Shown here: positions 1 to 10,085 of the stretch, in pieces
Layout: every line of letters begins with the position of its first letter
Numbering within the stretch: position 1 is the first letter of the stretch
Origin: Elephas maximus indicus
Lineage: Eukaryota > Chordata > Mammalia > Proboscidea > Elephantidae
Direction of reading: 5' to 3'
Assembly: GCF_024166365.1 (NCBI RefSeq)
Contig: NC_064823.1
Span: forward strand, 20,640,924-20,704,923
Length of the DNA stretch: 64,000 nt
Made by a program: the position numbers and the translations under genes
Notes under the pieces: generated by a model
What the model was told of the DNA's origin: nothing
Seen by the model: only the letters and a program-made list of their open reading frames with translations
Databases searched by the model: none

Positions 1-42
1 ATCAACTCAAAACCGAAATGGGTTTGGTGATTTGGGGTTTAA
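1..42 (+). mobile_element. AfroSINE 3' tail fragment
   Basis: The first 42 bases match the end of the tRNA-derived SINE seen intact elsewhere in the window: a degenerate 'atcaactc...atgggtttggt' tail followed by a TTTGG-rich run. The SINE body lies outside the window. It abuts L1 sequence, so it probably inserted into that L1. Confidence 0.65.
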
Positions 43-452
43 TAGCTAACGACCGTAAGCATTTCCTCATGTATCTGTTAGCAGCCTGAATGTCGTCTTT
101 GGTAAAGTACCTGTTCATATCCTTTGCCCATTGTTTAATTGGGTTGTCTTTTTGTTGTTGAGTTTTTACAGTAGCAAGTAGATTTTAGAGATCAGACTCT
201 GATCTGAAATGTCATAGCTAAAAACTTTCTCCCAACCTGTAGGTAATTTTTTTACTCTTTTAGTGACGTCTTTGGAAGGGCATAGGTGTTTGACTTTTAG
301 GAGCTCCCAGTTATCTAATTTCTCTTCTGGTATTTGTGCAATGTTAGTAATGTTTTGTACACTGTTTATCCCATGTATTAGGGCTCCTAGCATTGTCCTT
401 ATTTTTTCTTCCATAATCTTTATTGTTTTAGATTTTATATTTAGGTCTTTGT
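43..452 (-). mobile_element. L1 LINE fragment, ORF2 C-terminal region
   Basis: Read on the minus strand this matches the L1 ORF2 segment just before the C-terminal Cys-rich region, and it closely parallels 49590-50000 of the second L1 here. The minus-strand frame at 166-414 carries the L1-typical stretch around 'NWELLKVKHLCPSKD'. A similar frame occurs at 49765-49962. The L1 consensus breaks off at about 452, the element's 5' truncation point. It has been dead for a long time and has no complete ORF. Confidence 0.85.
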
Positions 453-1119
453 GACATGATCTTATTCTTTAGTAAAATGAATGGCCAGGTGTAGTAAGTA
501 GACAGATGAAAAAATAGGAAAATTTCTTTATTTTTTTGGTTTACCATCATCTGCATTATAGAGCTCTTTTAAAGCCACAGTAGGAGGGAAATAGTAAGTA
601 TTATAATTTTCATGATTTTAATTTATATTACCTCTATTTTAACATTCTACAAACAGACACCTCTGGATTGCTGAAATATTGTATACCAATTAAAATCAAG
701 CAAAAACCAAATTAGTTTATCAGTAAAGACTTCTAAAGATAGTATTTACTCACTGATGTCTTTCTACGTTGTACTCTTTCCATGTAAAACTAGAGTTAAA
801 CTTCATTGTTCATAGCTTTAAAACACACTTTCAACATCACAGTTGAAGATTTGGAAAGTTTTAAAACCATATTATATTGGCTACTATACAAGACAATGAT
901 TTATCTAAATCATGATCCAAATATGATCTAAAATGGAAATATTAGAATTATCAAATCTTCATTACTTTGTAATTCCTTTGCCAAGAATATCCAATATCTG
1001 GTAGGGTTTTACTTCTTAAATTTCTCTAAGCTATTCGCATAACATCTTTTAATTATCTTTCTGCCAATAGTCTTTTTCTTTTCCATCTTCTACAACATAA
1101 CCAGAATAAATTTTCTAAT

Positions 1120-1320
1120 GAAAATATGATTATGTCACTCTACCCACTCTGTTGCTCTAAAATGTTACTTCAAGGCTTCCTGCTTTGTATAGACTAGAGT
1201 GAAAATTGCCAGAATCATAGACGTCCTATAGGGCTTATGTTAGTCTTACATTCAAACGTAAGGCATTGAATTTCCTCACCATGACAAGCACTGGCTGGGT
1301 GCTGAATGTGTGGTGTGAAT
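1120..1320 (+). mobile_element. Possible L2 LINE relic
   Basis: The order of motifs 'tatgtcactct', 'ctctgttgctctaaaatgtt' and 'cttcctgctttgta' resembles the L2 3' region that normally reads through 'cactcctctgctcaaaaccctcc'. It is heavily decayed and the boundaries are guesses. Confidence 0.35.
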
Positions 1321-1341
1321 TTCCACCTTCTTTAAATATAT

Positions 1342-1354
1342 ACTCTCTCTCTCT

Positions 1355-1394
<40 letters not shown>
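1342..1394. repeat. (CT)n(AC)n compound microsatellite
   Basis: About seven CT units lead into about twenty AC units with only one break (catac). A pure AC tract this long is likely length-polymorphic. Confidence 0.95.
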
Positions 1395-1397
<3 letters not shown>

Positions 1398-2005
1398 GCA
1401 TATTTGTCATATACATATCTAGCCTAAATTTCACTTTCTCTAGTCAGGATGCACTTTTCTCTACCTCAGTACATGTAAGAAGACACCGAAATAATGAGAC
1501 ATGCTAAGGGTAACATGAGAGCATACAAAAAATCAGGATTATTCTAGTACTGCTTCAGAATTTACCTGACTTGATAATGAAGTCAGTGTTTGCTTACATG
1601 TGGATAAGGGACAGAGATGGTGCCTTACCTATGTAGAGACACTTTAAGTGACCCAGAGGAAGAGAAAAAAGCAATTTTCTAAAGATCACCAAATTCCCTA
1701 AAACATTTGAGAGGGAAATTTTCAGCATCTCTGCCACTTAAAGGTAAGAGAATTGTAAGATTTTATCATGAATAGGTATCATTACAGGATTTAATAGAGC
1801 TCTTTTTTTTACCTCCTAACAAAATAAAATTTCCTGCTTCACACTTCAGAAAGATCATTACAGCTAGCAAATTTTTGATAAGGGGGTAAAGAGAATGTGT
1901 GTGTGCATCCCCATAGGAATTCCAAATAGAGAGCAAGGAAACCTTAGTAAAGATATTCCTTAAATAACAGGAATTCAGGAAGTGTCCAGGGTTAGGCTTC
2001 TAAGC

Positions 2006-2318
2006 AGAACTCTGGTAGCTCGGTGGTTAAGAGCTTGCCTGCTAACCAAAAGGCCAGCAGTTCAAACCCACCTGCTGCTCCTTGGAGACCATATGGGGCA
2101 GTTCTACTCTGTCCTATCTGGTCGCTGTCAGTTTTTTTTTTTTTTTTGGCGGGGGGGGCGGGGGCAGGGTTCCTATACTGACAGTCGGGGGAATACATTT
2201 CAGCAGAGCTGATCGTTTTTTATTTTCAGATTCCACTGGAGCTGGTGGGTCGGTCACTACGCGTCGGAATTGACGCCACAGCAAGGGGTTTGGGTTTTGT
2301 TTTGTTTTGTTTTTAAAT
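2006..2318 (+). mobile_element. AfroSINE, split copy with internal T/G-rich insert
   Basis: The head begins near 'gaactctggtagctcggtgg' and keeps the tRNA-like A box and B box (agttcaaaccc). The body 'ccatatggggcagttctact' runs to about 2131, then stops. A T16 run, a G-rich tract and about 80 bases of unassigned sequence follow. A SINE tail resumes at about 2247 (gcgtcggaattgacgccaca) and ends in TTTTG repeats at about 2318. It could be one SINE with an insertion or two adjacent fragments. Confidence 0.75.
2148..2169 (+). repeat. G-rich tract, possible G-quadruplex
   Basis: A run of G2, G8, G5 and G3 separated by single or double bases directly follows a T16 run (2132-2147) inside the split SINE. 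The geometry allows an intramolecular G-quadruplex on the plus strand; this is inferred from sequence alone. Confidence 0.6.
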
Positions 2319-3454
2319 AAGGAACATCCTTACTCAAAGTGATCGTGATGCTACGGCCATTCCATTATTTCTGTTCAATGTCTGTTTTAACTGAGTACAT
2401 TTTAAAATCAGCGATTACTGAAAAGGAAGCCTGTATTGTTCGTGACAGTTAAACTATTCTTTTCTAAAACAACAGAGATTTTATAAAAAGCAAAATCGTA
2501 TATGGGCATTTTGGGGTGGGGGTTTATTTTATTACCAGTAAAAGAACAAAGCAGCAGACAAGACTATTGTCTGATCCATCTGGTGCTGTATTTCCTCCAC
2601 ACAAGTCTTGTATAACACACACATTATTTTAACAGCAAATGTTGTTTAGCTTTTAAAACAATCGCCTATCAAAGCATCCAGGTCCCATTGATAATGGAGC
2701 AAAGCCTTTCCTGCAATTGTGAGCCAGGAAATGCTGGCCCCCTTGGCAAGTCTCATATGTCCTGTTGCTTGTAATCTCCCTCCTTCCTTGCTGGAATGTG
2801 TTATTTTTAAGCAGCTAGACTAACAGGAGGAGAAAGTTGTTACTTCTTTTCATGTAAAGGAGGCAAGCAGGGAAGGCCCAGAGGCAGGAAAGGGTTTTAG
2901 GAATTGGGGCTGATCGACCTTAAATCCACCTCTCAGATACCAAGCCACTACTGTGGGGAGAATCTTCAGATCCAAACATAGTTTTAGATGAATAGTAAAC
3001 CCCTCATTCCATTGCCCAATCCATTTTTCAGGCCTCTGCTGATTGAAAAACAAAGACACAAACTACATAGACTGCGTTGTCCTCTATCCACATGGATGAA
3101 AGAATGTGTCTTATTTTACAGGGTTGCCATGAAAAGAAGTCACCGTACAGAGAACTACAGAAATAGAGACACGTTTTGTTTCATGATGTTTACTGTATTT
3201 TGAACCAATATTTAATGGAACATTTTACTCATCACCATAAGTAGAACTGCATCATTTGAAAAAGAAACACTCTCTCGTACTTACCTACCGTAATTCATAG
3301 AATTATAGATTCAACCCATCATATCCACTCATAAAAATCTATCACCTTACTTAAATAATTTCCGTTTTGTTCCCCAAGACAGTTTACTTTAAAGGGCAGA
3401 TCAGTTTTAAGAAAACAAGATATTCAAAGACCAGTCTCTTTTTTGCACTTTCTT
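2319..3454. other. Gene-free stretch
   Basis: Short open frames on both strands (for example 2850-3059 minus and 2988-3203 plus) show no recognisable domain. From about 3249 the sequence resembles 4881-4970 (see findings). Otherwise nothing is identified. Confidence 0.55.
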
Positions 3455-3862
3455 AAACAGACCAAGCACGCCCCTGCCTTACATCTTGTGTTCTTGCGAA
3501 TCCTTCTCCCTAGAGCACTCTCCTCCTAAGTTTTGGCAGGGCTCCCTCTTTCCCTTCATCAGGCCTCAGATCTAATGTGGCCTTATGATGACTCTGTATA
3601 AAATAAGATACCCCACCCTGATTGTCCATTCCCAACCCATTACCTCAATTCATATTTTCTCATAGTGCTTGTCTTCACTGATCTGCTCTATACAGTCACT
3701 TATTCATCCTTTGTTTATTATAAATCTCCCCTTCTAAGAATGTTAGGTTTGCGTGAACAGAGACTTTGTGTTGTTCACTGCTGCATCCTAGACATCTAGG
3801 AGAGAACCTGGCCATGGGTGGTGGTAGACACAGTAAAAAAATTCAGAATGGTTGAGTACATG
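3455..3862 (+). mobile_element. L2 LINE 3' end
   Basis: The expected L2 motif order is visible: a Cys/Pro-rich coding remnant, 'gtgcttgtcttcactgatct', 'tgttcactgctgcatcctag' and then 'agagaacctggc', matching the canonical L2 3' end (ttgttcactgctgtatcccc... cagtgcctggcac). Decayed and ancient. Confidence 0.8.
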
Positions 3863-3889
3863 AATCTCAAGGTGCTTCTTTATTAAAAC

Positions 3890-4313
3890 CACCACCCTTC
3901 TGTATGAGTTTGTCATACTGCAGTGACTCACATGTAGCTATGATATTGGAGGCTATGACATCAGGATTTCATGATAGTCCATGATGGACAGATTTCGTTG
4001 GAGCTTTCAGACTAGGAAGAAAGGCCTGATGATCTAAGTTCAAAAATTAGCAAATGAAAACCTAGTGGATCACAATAGAACTTGCTTTGGACACATCGTC
4101 AGGAGGGATGGATCACTAAAGGAGGACATCATGTTTGGTGAAATAGAGGGCCAACGAGGATGTGGGAGACCCTTTGTGAGATGGATTGGCATAGTAGCCG
4201 CAATAATAGACTCGAACATGATGCCAGTTGGAAAGATGGTGCCAAACTGGGCAACCTTTGTTCTACTGTACATAAGGTCACCATGATTGGGAGTCAATTC
4301 AACAGCAGGCAAC
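3890..4313 (+). mobile_element. RTE (BovB-like) LINE, internally deleted
   Basis: The left part (to about 4075) matches the 5' region of the RTE at 33.2 kb ('tttgtcatactg', 'gagctttcagactaggaaga'). From about 4078 it jumps to the RTE 3' region ('acacatcgtcaggagggatg', matching about 6105 and 26705) and ends at a variant of the usual tail. Endonuclease and reverse transcriptase are missing. An 80-codon frame in each direction is only remnant. Confidence 0.85.
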
Positions 4314-5359
4314 TAAAACAGCTTTATTTAATGCTTAGAATGTGCACTTGATTGCAATTATCATTTCTCCTACATATACAAACAGTTCAAATAAATTAAA
4401 ACTATGGTACAGAACACTGTATTCTAATTTACATAAAAGGTATATTAACCTGGATATTAAAAATTCATGAATGCCATACATGGAAATATTCGTATATGTG
4501 TGTACCCAAATGTTGAGCACTAACAAAGAAGCTGAGATATAATGAATTTATTGTCATTATTATTGTCCTCATCCACTCTTTATTTTCCTGATAATTTAAC
4601 ATCAAACTATTATAGGTAGATGATGCAAACATCTGCACCTGTACACCAGAGTCAACACCATTTCCCCAAAACCTTTATTAACATTCAGATTCCCTCTCTT
4701 TCTACTAATGACCTCCTGTATCTATCCCGGAGTTACAGATCAATTTGTGGCAGTGTTTTTCATTCTTTGAGCAGTCAGTTATAAGCAATTGTAGATTCCA
4801 AGTTGATTGATAATTAGGTCATCCAGCATTTCTCCCTTCATCCAGCACTTAATGCTTTAAGAATATCTTCGAAAATGAAAGCATAATTTGAAAAAGAAAC
4901 ACTCTCATACTTAGCTATGGAAAAAATAGCATAGAATCGAACCATTATATCCACAAATACAAAAATGAACCTATTGCTTTATTTTGTAAGGCAAGGAATG
5001 TAGAAATGATTTATAAGTATTGAAAATGTTCTGTTTTATATCAAATTTTTATTCCTATTTATGTTTCTGGCCCTCAATTTAGACTTACAGATTAAAGAGA
5101 AGTGAGAATGGGTAATATCGTTTACAGTAATTTGCTTATATGAACCCACAAGACTGGTAGTTTATCGAATGGCTCTGTTCCTCTGTCTTTCTGGATATCA
5201 ATTTGCTTCAGGATTTAATTTATAGTATGTTTTTTTACAGCAAGGAGAAGAGTAAGTTTGTAGTTGTTTTACTTTCCCCACTACAATTTTTCTGTATTAC
5301 GGATGTAGATGACTCATAGGAGGCCTTACCAAATCAGCCATTGCTATTGGTTTATCTAT
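4314..5359. other. Gene-free AT-rich stretch
   Basis: No gene, RNA or recognised repeat. Positions 4881-4970 are a diverged relative of 3249-3345. Confidence 0.55.
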
Positions 5360-6341
5360 CTATGTAAATCAAGAGGCAGTCATTCGGACAGAAAAAGGGA
5401 ATACTGCGTGGTTTAGAGTCAGGAAAGGTGTATGTCAGGGTTGTATCCTTTCACCATACTTATTCAATCTGTATGTTAAGCAAATAATCTGAAAAGGTGG
5501 ACTATAAGAAGAACGTGGTATCAGGATTGTTTGAAAGCTCGTTAACAAACTTCGATATGCAGATAACACAACCTTGCTTGCTGAAAGCGAACAGTCATCC
5601 AAAGAGGACTTGAAGCACTTACTCAGTATGTGCTTCAATATGGATTACATCTTAATATAAAGAAAACAAATATCATCCCAACAGGACCAATAAGAAACAC
5701 TGTGATTAGTGGAGAAAACATTGAGGTTGTCAAGGATGTCTTTTTACTTGGATTCACAACCAACGCCCACCGAAGAAGCAGTCATGAAATCAAACAACAT
5801 ATTGCATTGGGAAAATCTGCTGCAAAAGACCTCTTTAAAGTGTTAAAAAGCAAAGACATCATTTTGAGGACTAAGTTGTGCCTGAACCAAGCCATGATAT
5901 TTTCAATTGCCTCATATGCATGTAAAAGCTGGACAATGAATAAGGAAGATCAAAGAAGAATTGATGCCTTTGAATTGTGGTGTTGGTGAAGAATATTGAA
6001 TATACCAGGGACTGCCAGAAGAATGAACAAATCTATCCTGGAAGAAGTACATCCAGAGTGCTTCTTGGAACCAAGGGTGGCGAAATTTCATCTCACGTAC
6101 TTTGGGCATGTTATCAGGAGGGACCAGTCCCTGGAGAAGGACGTCATGCTTGGGAAGGTAGAGGGTCAGCAAATAAGAAGATAGCCCTTGGTGAGATGAA
6201 CTGACACAGTGGCTTCAACAATGGGCTTAAGCATAACAGTGATCATAAGGATGGTACAGGACCTGAAAGTGTTTTGTTCTGTTGTACATAGGGTCACTAT
6301 GAGTCAGAATAGACTGTATGACACCTAATAGCAACAACATT
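5360..6341 (+). mobile_element. RTE LINE, 5'-truncated (RT and C-terminal part)
   Basis: It begins inside the reverse transcriptase at 'atgtaaatcaagaggcagtc', passes the palm region (a 'tatgcagataacaca' YADN-like form of the YADD box at about 5556) and continues into the C-terminal region. The open frame at 5630-5989 carries 'LHLNIKKTNI' and 'KSAAKDLFKVLKSKD', a shared RTE signature. It ends in the RTE tail 'cacctaatagcaacaac'. Stops and frameshifts break it. Confidence 0.93.
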
Positions 6342-6394
6342 TCTCGGTTCCCTCCATCCTTTCACTCCCACCCTAAATGGCCTACATAGATTTC

Positions 6395-6513
6395 TAAAAA
6401 TAAAACCAACTGCTGTTGAGTTGATTACAACTCACGGCAGACCCATGTATGTCAGAGCAGAACTGTGCTTCATACCAGCTGAGTGCATAACCCATTTGCA
6501 CCACCCAGGGACC
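6395..6513 (-). mobile_element. AfroSINE (second subfamily), internally deleted
   Basis: On the minus strand the head 'tccctgggtggtgcaaatgg' and the tail 'gagttgtaatcaactcaaca' are present, but about 90 bases of body are missing between 'agaactgtgcttcatacc' and 'agctgagtgcataaccc'. Confidence 0.85.
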
Positions 6514-6790
6514 TGGCATTCTAGTATGGGGAACCTGGGAATACTGAAGTAACTTTTTCCACTTCTTTCAGGAATCTTAAATTCACCTTCAAGTCTAGTC
6601 TTATATTGATGGAACTGAATCTCCAGGACTTAGCACTGTCATATGGATCAGATGGACCTTTAACCCTTTTGGGTTTGCACTTCAGATGTATGGTTACAGC
6701 AAAAGTTGAGAGCATGGTGTACCCTGGCTCCCCTATAGTTAGTTTTTTAAACTAGAGTGAAGTCAAATGCCCATGCCTATACCTGTGCCA

Positions 6791-6951
6791 GGATCCCTGG
6801 TGGTATAATGGTTAAAAGCTAGGCTGCTAACCAAAAGGTAGGCAGTTCAAATCCACCAGCTACTCCTTGGAAACCCTATGGGGCAGTTCTACTCTGTCCT
6901 ACAGGGTCATTATGAGTTAGAATCGACTTGATGGCACACAACAACAACAAC
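6791..6951 (+). mobile_element. AfroSINE, near complete, RTE-type tail
   Basis: tRNA-like head 'ggatccctggtggtataatg', B box 'gcagttcaaatccac', body 'ctatggggcagttctactct', then 'tagaatcgacttgatggcac' and an (ACA)n tail resembling the RTE 3' end. About 160 bp, the usual length here. Confidence 0.95.
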
Positions 6952-7592
6952 ATATCCGGTCACTATATAAGAAACCAGACTCAACTGAAATGTAACAAAA
7001 GATGAATATCTTCTCATGCATACACAGATTTACCAACTTCAAATAAGTGTTAAATGTCCAGCCAGGGCTCTTTGCTGGACTCTTTCTTGGGCTTTTTCAG
7101 AGGAGAATCAAAGCTTTGTTCATTCCCTGTCTCTAAGCTCTTATTTTCCTTATTGTCTTAAGCCTGGACCAGTCAGCTCCGTGTCCATATATCTAACTGA
7201 TCATTTGAAATCTCCAACTGAATTTCTCACAGACATTTTAAACTCAACATCTCAAAATAAGATCACCATCCTCTTCTCCCCTTCAAAAATGGATCTCTCC
7301 AGTGTACTCTAGCTCAGGATAGAGGGGTCAGATCAGAAGAGCCTCACCTATGTACAATGAGAAACCATTAAATGGTTTCAAGTGAGGGAGAAAAATTAAG
7401 AGAAATTCAGCTCACATTCAGATTAATTTGAGTTTAATAGTTTGGAAAGGACTTAGATCAAGTCGGTAGGCTGTAGAATAGATGTTGATTTTGAGCACAG
7501 ATACTCAGGTCAGGCAAATACAGGAAGAACAAATAATGAAAGACCTTGTTGATCCAGAGATGTCTCATCCTAATTTGATGTAGTATTTTTTA
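6952..7592. other. Gene-free stretch
   Basis: A 98-codon open frame (7016-7312 plus) is Ser/Pro-rich without a recognisable domain or relatives in the window. No repeat is identified. Confidence 0.5.
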
Positions 7593-7803
7593 AGGAGTTC
7601 CTCGGGGGCACAAATGGTTAAGCACTAACTGAAAATTTGGCAGTTTGAACCCGCCCAGAGATGCCTCAGAAGAAAGGTCTAATGACCTACTTCTAAGAGG
7701 TCACACCCTTGAGAAATCTATGGAGCAGTTCTATTATGCCACACATAGGGTTGCCATGAGTCAGAGTGAACTCAAGGGCAACTAGTGGTTTGTTTGTTTG
7801 TTG
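7593..7803 (+). mobile_element. AfroSINE, longer subfamily
   Basis: Head 'aggagttcctcgggggcaca', middle 'gatgcctcagaagaaaggtc' and 'tggagcagttctat', tail 'gagtcagagtgaactcaagg' and a (TTTG)n end. The extra 'cctcagaagaaagg' module separates this about 210-bp subfamily from the 160-bp one. Confidence 0.93.
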
Positions 7804-8639
7804 GCTTATTTGATGAAGAGTTCAAAATTGTTTTTTATTCTTGGAATGTCTTATCTTTTTCCTATATGATTATTATAGATCTTACTTTCTAGCAACACAA
7901 TGAATGAAAGTCAAAAGAAGATGGTTATCAAAGAAGACAAAACAATTTAAAAGTCAAAAACACTAGACCATAAGAAAAATAACACCATGAATATTATTAA
8001 AAAATACAGCAGAATGTTTTAAAATATAAAGTAGGGAAGGCCTTTCTAAGCATAACAGATAATTTAAACCTTAAAACTGTGATTCCCAAACTGTGTATTA
8101 AGACACCTTGTATCATTTCATTTCACTTAGAGGTGCTATGTATGAAATAATTACTGAGACCCTAAGGGCACCATGAACTGATAGAATGTGTGTGCCCCTG
8201 CTTTAAGAAAAATAATTTACATCTAATATTCAACTTTATTCATAATAAGAGCAACAAATATCACATAGTTAAAACTACAATGTGAAGCCAATTACTTGAT
8301 AGTTTTACCTATCTAATATTTGTTGTTTTTATCATGAATAAAGTTGAATATTTTTCATATAGTTGAATTATTTGGATTTCATTTTCTCTGATTTATTTGT
8401 CCATATTCTAGCGTATACTCGATAAACATTAGTTAAAAAAAAAAGTTGAAAAAAAGGCCTCTTGACATTTAACTTTAACATATAAATTAATGCTTAATTC
8501 CAATTCATTCTTGTCTTAAGATATAATTAGATATATATATATAAATTAAAAAAAACTACCAGGTGGTATTATCTTTTGCTTCTCAGATTTGAAAGATGAA
8601 AGCATTTAGTAACAGGTCTGTATAAAGTTGACAAGAATG
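7804..8639. other. Gene-free stretch with a long inverted repeat
   Basis: AT-rich and without a gene. It contains the 37-bp inverted repeat at 8225-8352. At 8061-8200 there is a short low-AT patch that I cannot name. Confidence 0.55.
8225..8352. repeat. 37-bp inverted repeat around a 54-base spacer
   Basis: The left arm 8225-8261 is complementary to the right arm 8316-8352 at 34 of 37 positions. The arm ends read 'aatattcaactttattcat' and 'atgaataaagttgaatatt'. In a plus-strand transcript two of the three differences become G-U pairs and only one is an A-C mismatch. It may be a small MITE-like DNA element or a hairpin-forming sequence. The sequence shows no tandem copies and I do not recognise the family. 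Confidence 0.9.
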
Positions 8640-9182
8640 TAAATTCTGTGTGTTGAGTGATTTGGTCACATATGTGAAAACTTATAACCTACATGCTCTT
8701 TAACACAGAAATTTTATTTCTAGGAATTTAATCTATGAAAATATATCTGCAAAATGACAATTATAAAGAAATTCAGTGCAACATTATTTGAAAAGCCAAA
8801 GAATTTAAACTATTTAAAGGCTCGACAACATGAATCCAGTTAAAGGAATTATGGTATATCAACACAATGGAATACGGTGAGAAAGACCTGGCTATCTGTT
8901 TCCATAAAAAATTACAGCCTATGAAACCCTATATGTGAGTTCTACTCTGTCACATGGGATCACTATGAGTTGAAATCAAGTAAAGAGCACCTAACAACAA
9001 TGACAAAACTTAAAATAATAAGGCAACTCCCTAAGTATTCTGATATGTTGATATGGAACATTCTTTAAGACGTACTACCGGGGAAAAAAAGGCAATGGTC
9101 TGTATTTGACCTACCATTATTGTTACAATTAAATAAAAACAAAATATATGTATATTTGCTTTTATAATTAGGAAAGTGCAGA
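8640..9182 (+). mobile_element. Old L1M LINE 3' region, interrupted by a SINE
   Basis: It shows the late L1 order: 'ttttatttctaggaatttaa', 'gtgcaacattatttgaaaag', 'atggtatatcaacacaatgg'. It is interrupted at about 8877 by a SINE and resumes with 'tgatatggaacattc' and 'aaataaaaacaaaatatatg'. It ends where the RTE copy begins. Confidence 0.8.
8878..9004 (+). mobile_element. AfroSINE, 5'-truncated, inside L1M
   Basis: It lacks the tRNA-like head. It begins at 'gagaaagacctggctatctg' (middle module of the longer subfamily) and reads through 'gttctactctgtcacatggg' to the RTE-like tail 'cacctaacaacaa'. L1M sequence continues on both sides. Confidence 0.85.
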
Positions 9183-9262
9183 GGCAGAGATATTGAGCTT
9201 CTCCACCATCTCTTTCTACAGACGTAGTAGATTTCTTTTTATTCCTGTGTATTCCATCTGTT

Positions 9263-9427
9263 GGAAACCTTGGTAGCGTAGTGGTTAAGTGCTACGGCTG
9301 CTAACCAAAGGGTTGGCAGTTTGAATCTTCCTGGCGCTCCTTGGAAACTCCGTGGGACCGTTCTACTCTGTCCTATAGGGTCACTATGAGTTGGAATAGG
9401 CTTAATGGCACTGGGTTTTTTGGGTTT
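9263..9427 (+). mobile_element. AfroSINE with target-site duplication, in RTE
   Basis: Complete 165-bp copy from 'ggaaaccttggtagcgtagt' to the 'gggttttttggg' tail. It is flanked by 13-bp duplications at 9250-9262 (tattccatctgtt) and 9428-9440 (tattccatttgtt), 12 of 13 identical, lying in RTE endonuclease sequence. Confidence 0.96.
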
Positions 9428-9924
9428 TATTCCATTTGTTCAGATCCACAAGTATAGTCATTATATTGTCGAAAAAAAGATATTTCTGATGAATATTTAG
9501 TTGGTCTTGCAAAATTCTATCATGCGATCTGATGTGTTGTTTCTGTCACCAAGGCCCTATTTTCCAATTACTTCTTTTTTCCAACTTTTATGTTCCAGTC
9601 GCCACTAATTACCAATGTGTCTCGATTGTATGTTTGATCAACTTCAGACTGCAGAAGTTGGAAAAATCTTAAATTTCTTAATCCTTGGCCTTAGTGGTTG
9701 ACATGCAAATTTGAATAATAGTTTTATTAAGTGGTTTTCCTTGTAGACATATGAATATTATTGTAGCAGTGACAGCATTGTTCTTCAGGGCAGGTCTTGA
9801 AATGTTCTTTTTGATGATGAATGTGATGCAGTGCCTCTTTAATTTCTCATTGCTGGCGTAGTAGTCCATATGATTTTCTGATTCAAATAGCCAACACTAG
9901 TCCATTTCAGCTCATGGATGTCTA

Positions 9925-10085
9925 CGAGCCCTGGTGGCACAGTAGTTAAGTGCTATAGTTGTTAACCTAAAGTTTAGCAGTTCAAATCTACCAGCTGCTC
10001 TTTGGAAATCTTATGGGGCAGTTCTGCTCTAACCTGTTAAGATCGCTATGAGTCAGAATTGACTTGATGGCATTTTTTTTTTTTT
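9925..10085 (+). mobile_element. AfroSINE inserted in RTE
   Basis: Head 'cgagccctggtggcacagta', B box 'gcagttcaaatctacc', body 'cttatggggcagttctgctc', tail 'gaattgacttgatggca' and a T-run. RTE sequence continues on either side. No clear duplication seen. Confidence 0.95.

Larger units (their letters stand above)
453..2005. other. Gene-free AT-rich stretch
   Basis: No open frame or recognisable gene. It holds a possible L2 relic (1120-1320) and a compound microsatellite (1342-1394), listed separately. Otherwise nothing is recognisable. Confidence 0.6.

Noticed and set aside
1342-1394. CRISPR-like or functional repeat array
   Set aside because: Simple CT/AC microsatellite with no spacers; no CRISPR feature occurs in this mammalian window.
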